A stretch of 40,506 nucleotides of DNA. Source: an uncultured Sphingorhabdus sp. Its GTDB lineage: Bacteria > Pseudomonadota > Alphaproteobacteria > Sphingomonadales > Sphingomonadaceae. Numbering within the stretch: position 1 is the stretch's first letter; every line of letters begins with the position of its first letter. Where the stretch lies: the NCBI RefSeq assembly GCF_937872355.1, contig NZ_CALMSV010000122.1:1-40506 (forward strand), written 5' to 3'. Shown here piece after piece: positions 22,035 through 29,767 of this stretch. The position numbers and the translations under genes are program-made. The notes beneath the pieces are model-generated. The model searched no databases. It was given only the letters and a program-made list of their open reading frames with translations, and was not told the DNA's origin.

Positions 22035-22234
22035 GGGACGGTCTCAATTTCATTTGTGAGGTTCTGAGCTGGTCGACGGTGCAAGCGTTTCTGTTGGCCG
22101 TAGTACTGCTGATCGTCCTGGGCACGATCGGGAATCGTACTGAGGACGAAGACGTCGAGGACAAGCGAGAATCGAAGGTGAAGGGACGGCCTCCCGGAAC
22201 GGACGAACATTTGAGCATGAATGGAAAGGAGTAA
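22031..22234 (+). CDS. Small single-pass membrane protein, 67 aa
   Basis: The ATG overlaps the traI stop. A hydrophobic helix at about residues 17-34 (VQAFLLAVVLLIVLGTIG) is followed by a strongly acidic and then basic tail (EDEDVEDKRESKVKG). Predicted inner-membrane protein with a cytoplasmic tail. No family recognised. Its coupling to traI suggests a transfer-related accessory role. Confidence 0.65.
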   Translation: MRDGLNFICEVLSWSTVQAFLLAVVLLIVLGTIGNRTEDEDVEDKRESKVKGRPPGTDEHLSMNGKE

Positions 22235-22238
22235 GCAA

Positions 22239-22442
22239 ATGGGCTGGAATTTCGAAGATGTCGGCGGGTTTCCTGACCAGAAATCTGCAGATGACTGGGC
22301 GAAAGCCAACAAAATCGACCCGCGTGATGTCGATATCCGATCGGATGGCGGGAAAAGGGTTTCGGTAAGCGTAAGGCGTTCGGCGCTAACCGATAATGCC
22401 AACAACGATCGCAACAACGGCCGCAGTGACGGCTTTTTTTGA
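22239..22442 (+). CDS. Small hypothetical protein, 67 aa
   Basis: The ATG at 22239 (MGWNFEDVGG) has AAAGGAG, and the gene lies four bases after the previous stop. The product is soluble: KSADDWAKANKIDPRDVDIR suggests a short globular domain, and the C-terminus is Asn-rich. A weak GCCG/CGGC hairpin with a run of seven T overlaps its last codons and may act as a partial terminator. No family recognised. Confidence 0.6.
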   Translation: MGWNFEDVGGFPDQKSADDWAKANKIDPRDVDIRSDGGKRVSVSVRRSALTDNANNDRNNGRSDGFF

Positions 22443-22452
22443 GGAGTGTACA

Positions 22453-22866
22453 ATGAAGAAACTGTTGATGTTATCGGCCGTCCTGGCGGCCGCGTTATCC
22501 CAACCGGCGATGGCCAGTACGTGTCATGATTGCGATGAAGCATCCGAACACAGCAAGCTGCACGCTCAGATAGACGCTGAGAGCGAGAAAGCCGCGGCTG
22601 CAAAGGCACATATAACGGCGATCGCTGAAAGCAGCAAAGCTGCCGAGGCTGGCTGGCCATGCGATGAAACCAAAAATGCAACCAAAGTCGCGATGCGGGC
22701 GGCAGCGGACGCCATCGTACAATCGGGTGCCAATGCTAGCAGCAAAGCGGCTGCACATGAATGCGACTGCGAGGATTGCGAAGAAGGCCTTTGCACCGAA
22801 GCGAAGCATAAGGCGGTCGCCCAAGGCGATTGCGTCGAATGCGTCGAGCAAGCGCGTATTGCGTGA
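22453..22866 (+). CDS. Exported cysteine-rich protein, 137 aa
   Basis: The ATG at 22453 has GAGGAG; the frame from 22396 overlaps the previous gene and lacks a signal. Residues 1-21 are a classical signal peptide ending AMA-S. The mature protein has several cysteine clusters: CHDC near 24-27, CDCEDC with EEGLC near 98-108, and CVEC near 126-129, separated by alanine-rich helices. Such spacing suits metal binding or a periplasmic disulfide network. No known family comes to mind. An 11-bp perfect inverted repeat follows the stop. Confidence 0.68.
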   Translation: MKKLLMLSAVLAAALSQPAMASTCHDCDEASEHSKLHAQIDAESEKAAAAKAHITAIAESSKAAEAGWPCDETKNATKVAMRAAADAIVQSGANASSKAAAHECDCEDCEEGLCTEAKHKAVAQGDCVECVEQARIA

Positions 22867-22873
22867 AGTCGGG

Positions 22874-22902
22874 AGACGCCCGGTTGATGTGACCGGGCGT
22901 CT
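22874..22902. repeat. 11-bp inverted repeat before the XRE gene
   Basis: AGACGCCCGGT (22874-22884) and ACCGGGCGTCT (22892-22902) are exact complements around TGATGTG. It starts 7 bases after the cysteine-rich gene and ends 13 bases before the XRE start. It could be a terminator or the operator of the XRE protein. No T run follows. Confidence 0.6.
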
Positions 22903-22915
22903 TCGAGGCAAGACT

Positions 22916-23179
22916 ATGCTCAACGACATCAAGCAACTTCGAACAGCGAAAGGCTGGAGCCAGGATTATCTTAGCTTCAGGCTTGGTTGTTCGCGTCAAC
23001 ATGTCGTCAATATCGAGAAGGGCAAACACGACCCATCGCTCGAATTGGCGATGCAAATTGCGCGGCTGTTCAGACGGCCCGTCGAAGCCATTTTTCATCC
23101 TCTCGAAAAGGCTCTGCGGAGCTGTGAGGAGGCCGTGGCCGAAAGCGCCGCTGCGATCGAAGAGACTTGCACGCACTAA
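22916..23179 (+). CDS. XRE-family helix-turn-helix regulator, 87 aa
   Basis: The ATG at 22916 has GAGG eight bases upstream. Residues 1-62 form the lambda-repressor-like helix-turn-helix: LRTAKGWSQDYLSFRLGCSR, then VNIEKGKHDPSLELAMQIAR, and FRRPVEAIF as the fifth helix. Such short regulators usually repress their own promoter. The inverted repeat just upstream is a candidate operator. The C-terminal 20 residues are acidic with two cysteines. It may control this small-gene block or the transfer genes. Confidence 0.85.
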   Translation: MLNDIKQLRTAKGWSQDYLSFRLGCSRQHVVNIEKGKHDPSLELAMQIARLFRRPVEAIFHPLEKALRSCEEAVAESAAAIEETCTH

Positions 23180-23209
23180 CGGTGCCGAACGCTATATGAA
23201 GGATCTGTC

Positions 23210-23980
23210 ATGACCAAAAAGCTCATACCCATAAGCATGTTGGCATTCATGCTCGCAACGCCGTCGACGGCCCAGGCACAAGAACTGGGGAAAGGCGGGC
23301 TTGGCGTCGATAACGCGGCCTCACTACCAAAGTGCGACAAACCCATGGCGACGATCGCACTTGTCGAGAAGAAGGCGGCTGATCCCTATGATAAACTCCC
23401 TGAAGGAATACGCGCGCTGGCGGAGTTGGCCGAGGCACAAGACCGGAAAGAAGGCCCTACGCGCGTCGATCCTGTTCCGCTTGTTCGCTTGATGGCGGCA
23501 AATTCTGGCTGCTTCATCGTTGCCGATCGCGGCGACTCATTTGAGGCCGTGAAGAGAGAGCGTGCCCTGTCGGGCCTGGGCGAGCTGCCTGTCACTCCGG
23601 CTGACTACATCGCGAATGTCGAGCTCTTGTATGCCGACACGAACGCCAGAGGCGGAGGAGGGGGTGTTGGCGGGTTAGGCTATGCAATCGGCATCAAAAC
23701 GAAGCATTTGGAAGCTCAGATGCTGATTTCGCTGGTCGACGTGAAAACCGGATTACAGACGAGCATAGCGAGTGGATCGGCACGGAAAAAGGATTTGTCG
23801 ATCATCGGCGGCGGCATTTTGGTCGACGCCGGGGTGGCGCTATTGGGTGGCGCTTACAACTCGACCGACCTCGGGAAAATAACTGCGCTCGCCACCCTGG
23901 ACGCGTTTCGAGCGCTCATCCCGGCGACACAATCCGCAATGGCTGCTGCCGCGCCAGTGGCACCAGAGCAGCCGAAATGA
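23210..23980 (+). CDS. CsgG/HfaB-like exported protein
   Basis: 256 residues with a signal peptide (cleavage likely after STAQA, about residue 23). The core resembles CsgG/HfaB: CDKPMATIALVEKK (about 41-54), LVRLMAANSGCFIVADRGDS (about 90-109), then ADYIANVELLYADTN and LEAQMLISLVDVKTG with a glycine-rich loop between them. CsgG proteins form outer-membrane pores or periplasmic assemblies. This one lacks a lipobox cysteine at the cleavage site, so it is probably periplasmic or only related to the fold. It may help build the transfer apparatus. The stop overlaps the next start (ATGA). Confidence 0.72.
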   Translation: MTKKLIPISMLAFMLATPSTAQAQELGKGGLGVDNAASLPKCDKPMATIALVEKKAADPYDKLPEGIRALAELAEAQDRKEGPTRVDPVPLVRLMAANSGCFIVADRGDSFEAVKRERALSGLGELPVTPADYIANVELLYADTNARGGGGGVGGLGYAIGIKTKHLEAQMLISLVDVKTGLQTSIASGSARKKDLSIIGGGILVDAGVALLGGAYNSTDLGKITALATLDAFRALIPATQSAMAAAAPVAPEQPK

Positions 23981-24168
23981 CAGGCAAGTCATATACTCTA
24001 GTGCAACCAGAACATCTGGGAGCAATCGCGGTTTGGAAGGCAGAGGATGGCAGTGCGATCTGCTTCTTTGACTGCCGCCGAGGTAATGGGCAAAGATCGG
24101 TGGCGATGTTGCATAAACCCAAATTATCGGGAACGGTCGAGACGCCAAAACCGGGACAATGCCAATGA
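23977..24168 (+). CDS. Small hypothetical protein, 63 aa
   Basis: It starts in the previous stop (ATGA) and ends 10 bases inside the next gene. It is soluble, with WKAEDGSAICFFDCRRGNG in the middle. The two overlaps support translation. No family recognised. It is one of several tiny genes between traI and the tra operon that look like plasmid-specific accessories. Confidence 0.5.
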   Translation: MTGKSYTLVQPEHLGAIAVWKAEDGSAICFFDCRRGNGQRSVAMLHKPKLSGTVETPKPGQCQ

Positions 24169-24614
24169 ACGCTCCAATCAGGCCACTTGCGACGTGCCCC
24201 ATGTGCAATATGCCAATCGAATATTGGCCTGAGAACAAGCCGTTCCAAGACTGCCGGCATTGCTTGCGCCCGCTGGCGCTGTTTCCCGTCATCAAGACAC
24301 AACCCAGAGCTTACCGGATCATGTCGGTCTTTTCGGTCGGGAAGAACGTGACAGCCCTATTGGCCCTCGCAGCCCTACTTTCCTTGTCGTTGAGTATCAT
24401 GCACTTACGTGTTTTGGCGGCAGTGGTCGCAAGCACCTTTCTGGTGAGAGGCGCACTGGAGGCAGCTGACGGGTTGGCCGGGCTGAAATCGGGTGTTGAT
24501 TTCAGCTGGGGAAATATGAGGATGGACAAGACTGCCAAGCGCAGCAGCTGGGCAAAAATTGCGATCGGATTGGGATTACTTGGATTGGGGTTGGTGGGAA
24601 TTGGGGCGCAATAG
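24159..24614 (+). CDS. Zinc-ribbon membrane protein, 151 aa
   Basis: Residues 12-40 contain CPMC and, 17 residues later, CRHC: a zinc ribbon. Hydrophobic segments at about 63-80, 82-98 and 131-149 predict two or three membrane helices. The ATG at 24159 lacks a strong ribosome site and overlaps the previous gene, so translation is probably coupled. The architecture (cytoplasmic zinc ribbon plus membrane helices) is common among uncharacterised inner-membrane proteins. No specific function can be assigned. Confidence 0.62.
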   Translation: MPMNAPIRPLATCPMCNMPIEYWPENKPFQDCRHCLRPLALFPVIKTQPRAYRIMSVFSVGKNVTALLALAALLSLSLSIMHLRVLAAVVASTFLVRGALEAADGLAGLKSGVDFSWGNMRMDKTAKRSSWAKIAIGLGLLGLGLVGIGAQ

Positions 24615-24643
24615 GGTCCGTTGAAGCCCAATTCACCGAAAAA

Positions 24644-24672
24644 TTGACTTTTGACCATCTTTAGCTTATGAT
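24644..24672 (+). promoter_or_regulatory. Strong sigma70-type promoter
   Basis: TTGACT (24644-24649) and TATGAT (24667-24672) are separated by exactly 17 bp. Each box matches the consensus at five of six positions. Transcription would start about 24679, at the ATG of the next gene, which has no ribosome site. Confidence 0.7.
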
Positions 24673-24678
24673 AGACAC

Positions 24679-24933
24679 ATGTTCGACGTTCACAGCCTTG
24701 AATCAAGCCCGCGGGAACACTTCCCATTCGGAGGTCATGGCCGTCCCGGTCCGACGATTGACACGTTTAGGGGCGCTGGAATGGACATTGCGAGATCGAC
24801 GGCGCGAGCATCATACATAATAGATCAAAAATCGAGCGCCATTGTTCAACGTCGGATGCGTTTCGCGTTTTATGGGTTGATAACCGGGCTAGGTCTTCTG
24901 TTTATTACGATCGGCGTTGCCTTTGCAGCTTAG
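24679..24933 (+). CDS. Small membrane protein, 84 aa, probably leaderless
   Basis: The ATG at 24679 lies six bases after a strong -10 box, so the message would begin at the start codon. An in-frame ATG at 24781 is an alternative, giving 50 residues. The first 45 residues are soluble, and residues 59-82 form one membrane helix (FAFYGLITGLGLLFITIGVA). A small GCAGCT-T-AGCTGC hairpin spans its stop. It faces the end of the convergent tra operon. No family recognised. Confidence 0.55.
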   Translation: MFDVHSLESSPREHFPFGGHGRPGPTIDTFRGAGMDIARSTARASYIIDQKSSAIVQRRMRFAFYGLITGLGLLFITIGVAFAA

Positions 24934-25024
24934 CTGCCTAGGGTAGGCCGGGAACGGAATCGTAGGCCATGTGGTCCGTGTAACGACCCTGTGAAAAACA
25001 CAAAAATGTCGGCGCGGACGAAAG

Positions 25025-28000
25025 CTAACCCTTAAACTTGAGGTGCAAGTGGTTATCGTGACCGCGCCACTTTTTGGTCAGGCCCTCCTTAATGAGCTGA
25101 GGGTCATTAAAGAGAACGGTTAGACCAGGATTTCGGTCCTTCATGAAACGAATATATTCGCGGGTTTGATCTCGATCATAAGCTGGATCCTGCCAGGTAA
25201 CAGGCGCGCGCGAGCCATCGCTACGGAACGGTCGTATATCCGCTTCATTCCCGCGCTCATGTCCGTCGTGGCGTGATGTGTCACCGCCGCCTCTCTTGCC
25301 AAGATCTCCAATACCAACTGGCGCCCCACCGGCGCGCGTCCAGATCGCTGCTGACTCTTGGAGCTCCGAGACGGTTGAATCACTGCCATATCGATGATCT
25401 GACCTATCATAAGCGTAATAACCTTCACCAGAGGCCTTCAATCGAGTCGTAGCGGGGCCCGAAAACGAGCTTGGCCCATCACCGACATTGGGCAAGTTTA
25501 CAGAGCTTTCACCTTTTTTTTTTGGGAAAGCGGGGCCACCGAGATCGGGTAAGTCGGCAGCATCGAGATTATTTGCCGGAAACGGAACAGGCCTGCCAGC
25601 ATCGGGGCCAAAGGGTTGCGCGGAATCAAAGTCTGTTGGCCGCCTGCCAGAAACATCCTTGATGACATCACCGATCGCCAGCTCAATGCCTGCGTTGCGC
25701 CGCTGCATCTGCTCATAGGTGAGATTGGGATCTGTTAAGTCAGGAAGGGCTGCAAGCTCCGGGCGCTCGTTACGGAGCTGATTATAGCGATCATAGACCA
25801 GATTATCGAGATTGCTTGATACACGCCAATCATGGGTTTCAGCAAAGCTGGCTTCGGAGCGAAGCGACCTTGCCTGTTCGCGGTGCCAGGCAATCTGATT
25901 GCGGAGCGACTGTTCATAGCTCTCACGAGACTCGTCTGTGGTGCCATGACTTTTGGTCCTGCTGGAGTCGGAATAACCAGTGTCACGGCTAAAGGTACCG
26001 CTGCTTTCGGAGGTGCCTTTTGTTGTTCCAGTAGAATCACGGGTGGTTGCATCGAGATATTGTTCGCCTCTAGTTGTCCTATCCGTACCAGTGACAGTCT
26101 GATTTGAGAAACCATCGGTGCGCGTTTGGCTACCGTCCTTATATAGGCTCCCTTGAACATTTAATTCACCGTAGCCGGTTGCGCTGGTGTCAACGTAACC
26201 TTCACCTCCACTGCCTATAATACCTTGCAAGGGTGTTCCAGCCTCGCCTTTAGTGCCACCGGTAGCCTGACCCTTCAGCCCAAGAATGCCATTACCTGAA
26301 GCCTTAGCACCAACAACGTCGCTGCGCTGAAAGCCATCGGTTTGAGTGAAGGTGTCGCTTTTTGTGGTGCCACTTCCCTCTGTAAACCGTCCTCCAGATG
26401 CTGACGTAAACTCTCCTCGCTCAAATGTTCCGGTTTCGGTCGATGTGCGAGATTCAGAACCACTTTCATTGCGCCGACCTTTTGTGGTCGATTGTGAAAC
26501 GCCCCATGTCTCGGCGGAACTGCGCGATTGAGACAGCACATTGGAGAGCTCTTGTTGCCTACGATTGGCCTCCATATCGTGCCAATCTGCGCTTTGACGA
26601 AGTTGGGCGAGATTGCCCGTCGAATAGGTGGCAGAGAATGGAAGCCGCTGCATTGCCCCACTCGAATCAAACACAGTGCGTCCATCGCCATGCTGGCTCA
26701 TCACACGACCGTCATCAAGCCTGGTCGAATGCTTCATCGCGCCATCGGTGATAGAGGGCGCAGTCAGCCATTGACCGAGCTGACGATTATTCGCAGTCAG
26801 GTTTTCATAATTGGTGTTGCCAAAGCTGTAATTGCCAGTCGTGCGTTCGACAGCCGAAGCTTCGGCGCCGCTTTGAACTGGCGCCAACCAGCTGGCAGCG
26901 CTGCTTGATGCAGCCATTGCACCGCGCGCCAACATGCCGGCCAACACGGGGACGGACATCATCATAAAGCCGGCGATCGTTGCAGTGTCCGAATTGACTG
27001 CCTGAATGCCGGCGAAATTGTTGAGGGTCATGCCGCCTTGCGCAACGGCATTCATTTCCGAGCCAAAGCGATCCATCACGAACATGTGAAGCAGAACGTA
27101 TAGCGGTCCCCACGCGGCAAGGTAGAAGAAGCCAGTGAGGTATCCCTTCAGCGCAGAGAGCCCCGTATTCGGGAACAAGAAGAGCGGAAAAAGGACGGGA
27201 AACATCGCATAGAAAACGATGGTCAAGACGATGTTCAATATCGGAACCCACGTCATCGCCTTTTCGGTGACGCCGACAAATACGTTCCTGGCCTGGACCT
27301 CGGCCCGATGGGAGGCAAAGATATCAGCCTCATCATTGCCGAAATTGGTTTGCGCTTGCGCAAAAGCGTCGATAACCGATTTCTGGCGGAAAAGGAGGTT
27401 GGCAGCCTGATTGTTCCCGGTGGCGAAATTTCCGATTACGGGAATATCGGCATTGAGCCGGTTGCGAGCAGCAATGTTCGAAAGATCAGGATAGACCGTC
27501 CGTGCGAACTGATCGATCTCCGCCGTTTCAGCACCCACGAGATATGCATTCATTGCGTTGTACGCACCCTGACAGGTCATTCCGACGAAGTCCGCGGTTG
27601 CACCATTGTCGACCATATATTTGACCCCACGGTTGACGGCGGCATTGGTGCCTATGTCAGCCCAGAGGTTTGTCGAATCCTGAAGCGTTTTCAGGCTGCG
27701 CAAGCCCATGACGATGTCCATGAACACGCAATTCTTGACGTAGGTATCCAGATTATATTTGAACACCGGATCTTTGAATTCGAAGGTGTTCACCTTCTCC
27801 CACATCTTGGCGCCATAGACGATCCCGCCATTGGAATAGCGAAGAGCTGACGGCATGACGAAGACCGTTTCCGCCTGGCGGACGAGCCAATCGCCAGCTT
27901 GACTGGTGACCGAGGCCATTACACCCAAGCCGATAGGGACGTTACCAACGACTGCTGGCGCCAGGCTTGGATTGACGCGATCGGTAACCCTCACAGTAAC

Positions 28001-28225
28001 AGTCGGAACCATCAAGCAGGCGTAGATGAGCGTGGACTGCAGGAACCAACGGAAGGTAGAACGCCAGTCGAGATTGAAGGCCATGACGCATAGCGAGTAG
28101 ATGAGCCCCATGACCATCACGACGCGAAGCAACGATCGGAAACCGCCATTGCCGGTCCAGGCGGCGACGGCGTTCATGGTATTGACGACATATTCGCCGC
28201 CACCGATCGTGAAAATCTCGTACAT
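25025..28225 (-). CDS. traG: TraG mating-pair stabilisation protein fused to an M74-like metallopeptidase
   Basis: 1066 residues; AAGGACT precedes the ATG. Residues 1-450 are the TraG N-terminal domain, with membrane segments near 33-50, 60-78 and 325-440. A long Ser/Thr/Gly-rich hydrophilic region follows (about 470-760). The last 130 residues look like a MepA-type (M74, LAS superfamily) peptidase: IGDLGKRGGG, then HERGNEAD at 989-996 (HxxGxxxD) and HDNHLH at 1056-1061 (the HxH zinc motif). H989, D996 and H1059 or H1061 would bind zinc. F TraG (938 residues) is not known to carry this domain. TraG acts in mating-pair stabilisation and entry exclusion; the fused domain could open peptidoglycan for the channel. 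It is the last gene of the operon. Confidence 0.9.
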   Translation of the reverse strand: MYEIFTIGGGEYVVNTMNAVAAWTGNGGFRSLLRVVMVMGLIYSLCVMAFNLDWRSTFRWFLQSTLIYACLMVPTVTVRVTDRVNPSLAPAVVGNVPIGLGVMASVTSQAGDWLVRQAETVFVMPSALRYSNGGIVYGAKMWEKVNTFEFKDPVFKYNLDTYVKNCVFMDIVMGLRSLKTLQDSTNLWADIGTNAAVNRGVKYMVDNGATADFVGMTCQGAYNAMNAYLVGAETAEIDQFARTVYPDLSNIAARNRLNADIPVIGNFATGNNQAANLLFRQKSVIDAFAQAQTNFGNDEADIFASHRAEVQARNVFVGVTEKAMTWVPILNIVLTIVFYAMFPVLFPLFLFPNTGLSALKGYLTGFFYLAAWGPLYVLLHMFVMDRFGSEMNAVAQGGMTLNNFAGIQAVNSDTATIAGFMMMSVPVLAGMLARGAMAASSSAASWLAPVQSGAEASAVERTTGNYSFGNTNYENLTANNRQLGQWLTAPSITDGAMKHSTRLDDGRVMSQHGDGRTVFDSSGAMQRLPFSATYSTGNLAQLRQSADWHDMEANRRQQELSNVLSQSRSSAETWGVSQSTTKGRRNESGSESRTSTETGTFERGEFTSASGGRFTEGSGTTKSDTFTQTDGFQRSDVVGAKASGNGILGLKGQATGGTKGEAGTPLQGIIGSGGEGYVDTSATGYGELNVQGSLYKDGSQTRTDGFSNQTVTGTDRTTRGEQYLDATTRDSTGTTKGTSESSGTFSRDTGYSDSSRTKSHGTTDESRESYEQSLRNQIAWHREQARSLRSEASFAETHDWRVSSNLDNLVYDRYNQLRNERPELAALPDLTDPNLTYEQMQRRNAGIELAIGDVIKDVSGRRPTDFDSAQPFGPDAGRPVPFPANNLDAADLPDLGGPAFPKKKGESSVNLPNVGDGPSSFSGPATTRLKASGEGYYAYDRSDHRYGSDSTVSELQESAAIWTRAGGAPVGIGDLGKRGGGDTSRHDGHERGNEADIRPFRSDGSRAPVTWQDPAYDRDQTREYIRFMKDRNPGLTVLFNDPQLIKEGLTKKWRGHDNHLHLKFKG

Positions 28226-28252
28226 GGGACAGTCCTTTGCCCGAATGGAACC

Positions 28253-29767
28253 CTATTGGAGGTGCGAGGAGCTCAGTGATTTTGAAAAGCGCATCGAGGC
28301 AGCCAACTGCGGAGAGAGCTGCGTGCGAAGCGTCTTTTCGAGGAGCTGAGTGCGCTGGATAATCTGGAACGCAACGTCGAAACGATCAGAGGATTTTGCC
28401 GCCAGAGCGAGGAGGTTGTTCCGCGTCTCGTTCAGCTGCCCGCGCCATGCCAATAGCTGATCGGCGTCAGCACCCTGGAAATCAGCACGAGCGTTCATCA
28501 CTATGTCCGTGAAGCGCAGCGCCATGGTGGTGACGAGATCGACGGCGACGATTTCGGCCAGGTCATTGAGCTGCGCACTGTCGATGCCGAATTCGGCCGC
28601 AGCGCTAACCGTCATGATCTTGTAAACGGGAATACTGGCCAAGCCGAGCAGCTGGATCTCGGCATTTGATAACTGATTACCTGGCTGACGGACCTTCGTT
28701 GCCATCGACTGCAACAATGTGCGCACTCTCGGCTTTATCGCTGCAGAGGCTGAAATCACCATATTCTGCTGGGTTGGATTCAAGCAATCGGTCTCTTCGT
28801 CGCATGTCCAAATCTTGTGCGGCGCAGCACTTGTGCCATCGAGCATAGCCGTGATCATTTCGGCACCGGCACCACCGATGAACTGATAGTTGGGTTGACC
28901 GCCATCGGTGGCCGGCGGGGTATAGATGACAGTGCCAACCATTGTCATAAGAAACTCGCGGAACTGGGAATCGAAGCCAGAATATTTCTTCTTCAGCGCC
29001 ACCCACGTATAGTTGGCCTTCATTCCGGGCTGCTCGCGCATGCTGCTGTCGGTGTTCGACGCCATGTGCGACGCGCGATTGCCGCCATTGTTGCAGTCCT
29101 GGCGGGCACGGGCCCAATCCGCAACACGTCCTTGCGAGTTGGCAATTGCCTCACACACGATACTGCTGGCAGTGTCAGTCTTGGGCCACAATCCACCAAC
29201 CAAACCCTGCGCAAGCTCGCAGCTGTTGATATTCATCTGGTTCATCTGCTGGACCTTCTGCGCCAGCTCATCCATGACCTTGCCGATCTCGGGCGATATG
29301 GTGTCGATCGCCAGTTTGAAGGCAAAACCCACGGCGTTGTTTGCAGTCGCCTTCAGCATGGCCACCAGCTCGGCCGTGTTGATGAACGAGAAACTCCCGG
29401 CAAACAGATCGATGCCGCCGCATCCGGCGCGCGCATTGGGGAGCTGAAGATTGAAAGGCTGGATGTTCTTCTGCGGGAATCGTGACCAGACGCTACCAAG
29501 CGAATAATAGCCAGCGGACTGCCCCTGATAAGCGGTCGGGCCGGTTACATTGGCTTGGACACCCATGTCATCCATAAAGTTGCGCATTTCGCCGTCGACC
29601 GAAGCGAAGGCTGGCGACGGCGACGTCATCAGCAATGATGTCGCCAATACCGCGCCAAATGCTCGGCGAAGATTGGATCGAAAGCCGCGGCGAATGCGTC
29701 GCGGTGCTGTGACTGACAGACTGACCTGGTGGTCAGTAGCGGAGAGCAGAGTAAGATCTTGGGACAT
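28253..29767 (-). CDS. traH: TraH conjugal transfer protein
   Basis: 504 residues, close to F TraH (458). The start shares its A with the traF stop (TGATG). A long basic N-terminus precedes a signal peptide that ends about SPAFA-S (residue 55). The family core is clear: MRNFMDDMGVQANVTGPTAY (about 61-80), then QLPNARAGCGGIDLFAGSFS and a downstream NSCELAQGL. TraH is a periplasmic protein that works with TraF, TraU, TraW and TrbC in F-pilus assembly and mating-pair formation. The cysteines suggest disulfide formation by the thioredoxin-fold TraF beside it. Confidence 0.95.
   Translation of the reverse strand: MSQDLTLLSATDHQVSLSVTAPRRIRRGFRSNLRRAFGAVLATSLLMTSPSPAFASVDGEMRNFMDDMGVQANVTGPTAYQGQSAGYYSLGSVWSRFPQKNIQPFNLQLPNARAGCGGIDLFAGSFSFINTAELVAMLKATANNAVGFAFKLAIDTISPEIGKVMDELAQKVQQMNQMNINSCELAQGLVGGLWPKTDTASSIVCEAIANSQGRVADWARARQDCNNGGNRASHMASNTDSSMREQPGMKANYTWVALKKKYSGFDSQFREFLMTMVGTVIYTPPATDGGQPNYQFIGGAGAEMITAMLDGTSAAPHKIWTCDEETDCLNPTQQNMVISASAAIKPRVRTLLQSMATKVRQPGNQLSNAEIQLLGLASIPVYKIMTVSAAAEFGIDSAQLNDLAEIVAVDLVTTMALRFTDIVMNARADFQGADADQLLAWRGQLNETRNNLLALAAKSSDRFDVAFQIIQRTQLLEKTLRTQLSPQLAASMRFSKSLSSSHLQ

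Noticed and set aside
21890-22681. 263-codon minus-strand frame
   Set aside because: Spans the traI end and several small plus-strand genes with good ribosome sites. Low-complexity Ser/Arg/Pro composition.
28817-29485. 222-codon plus-strand frame
   Set aside because: Antisense to traH, which is clearly coding.
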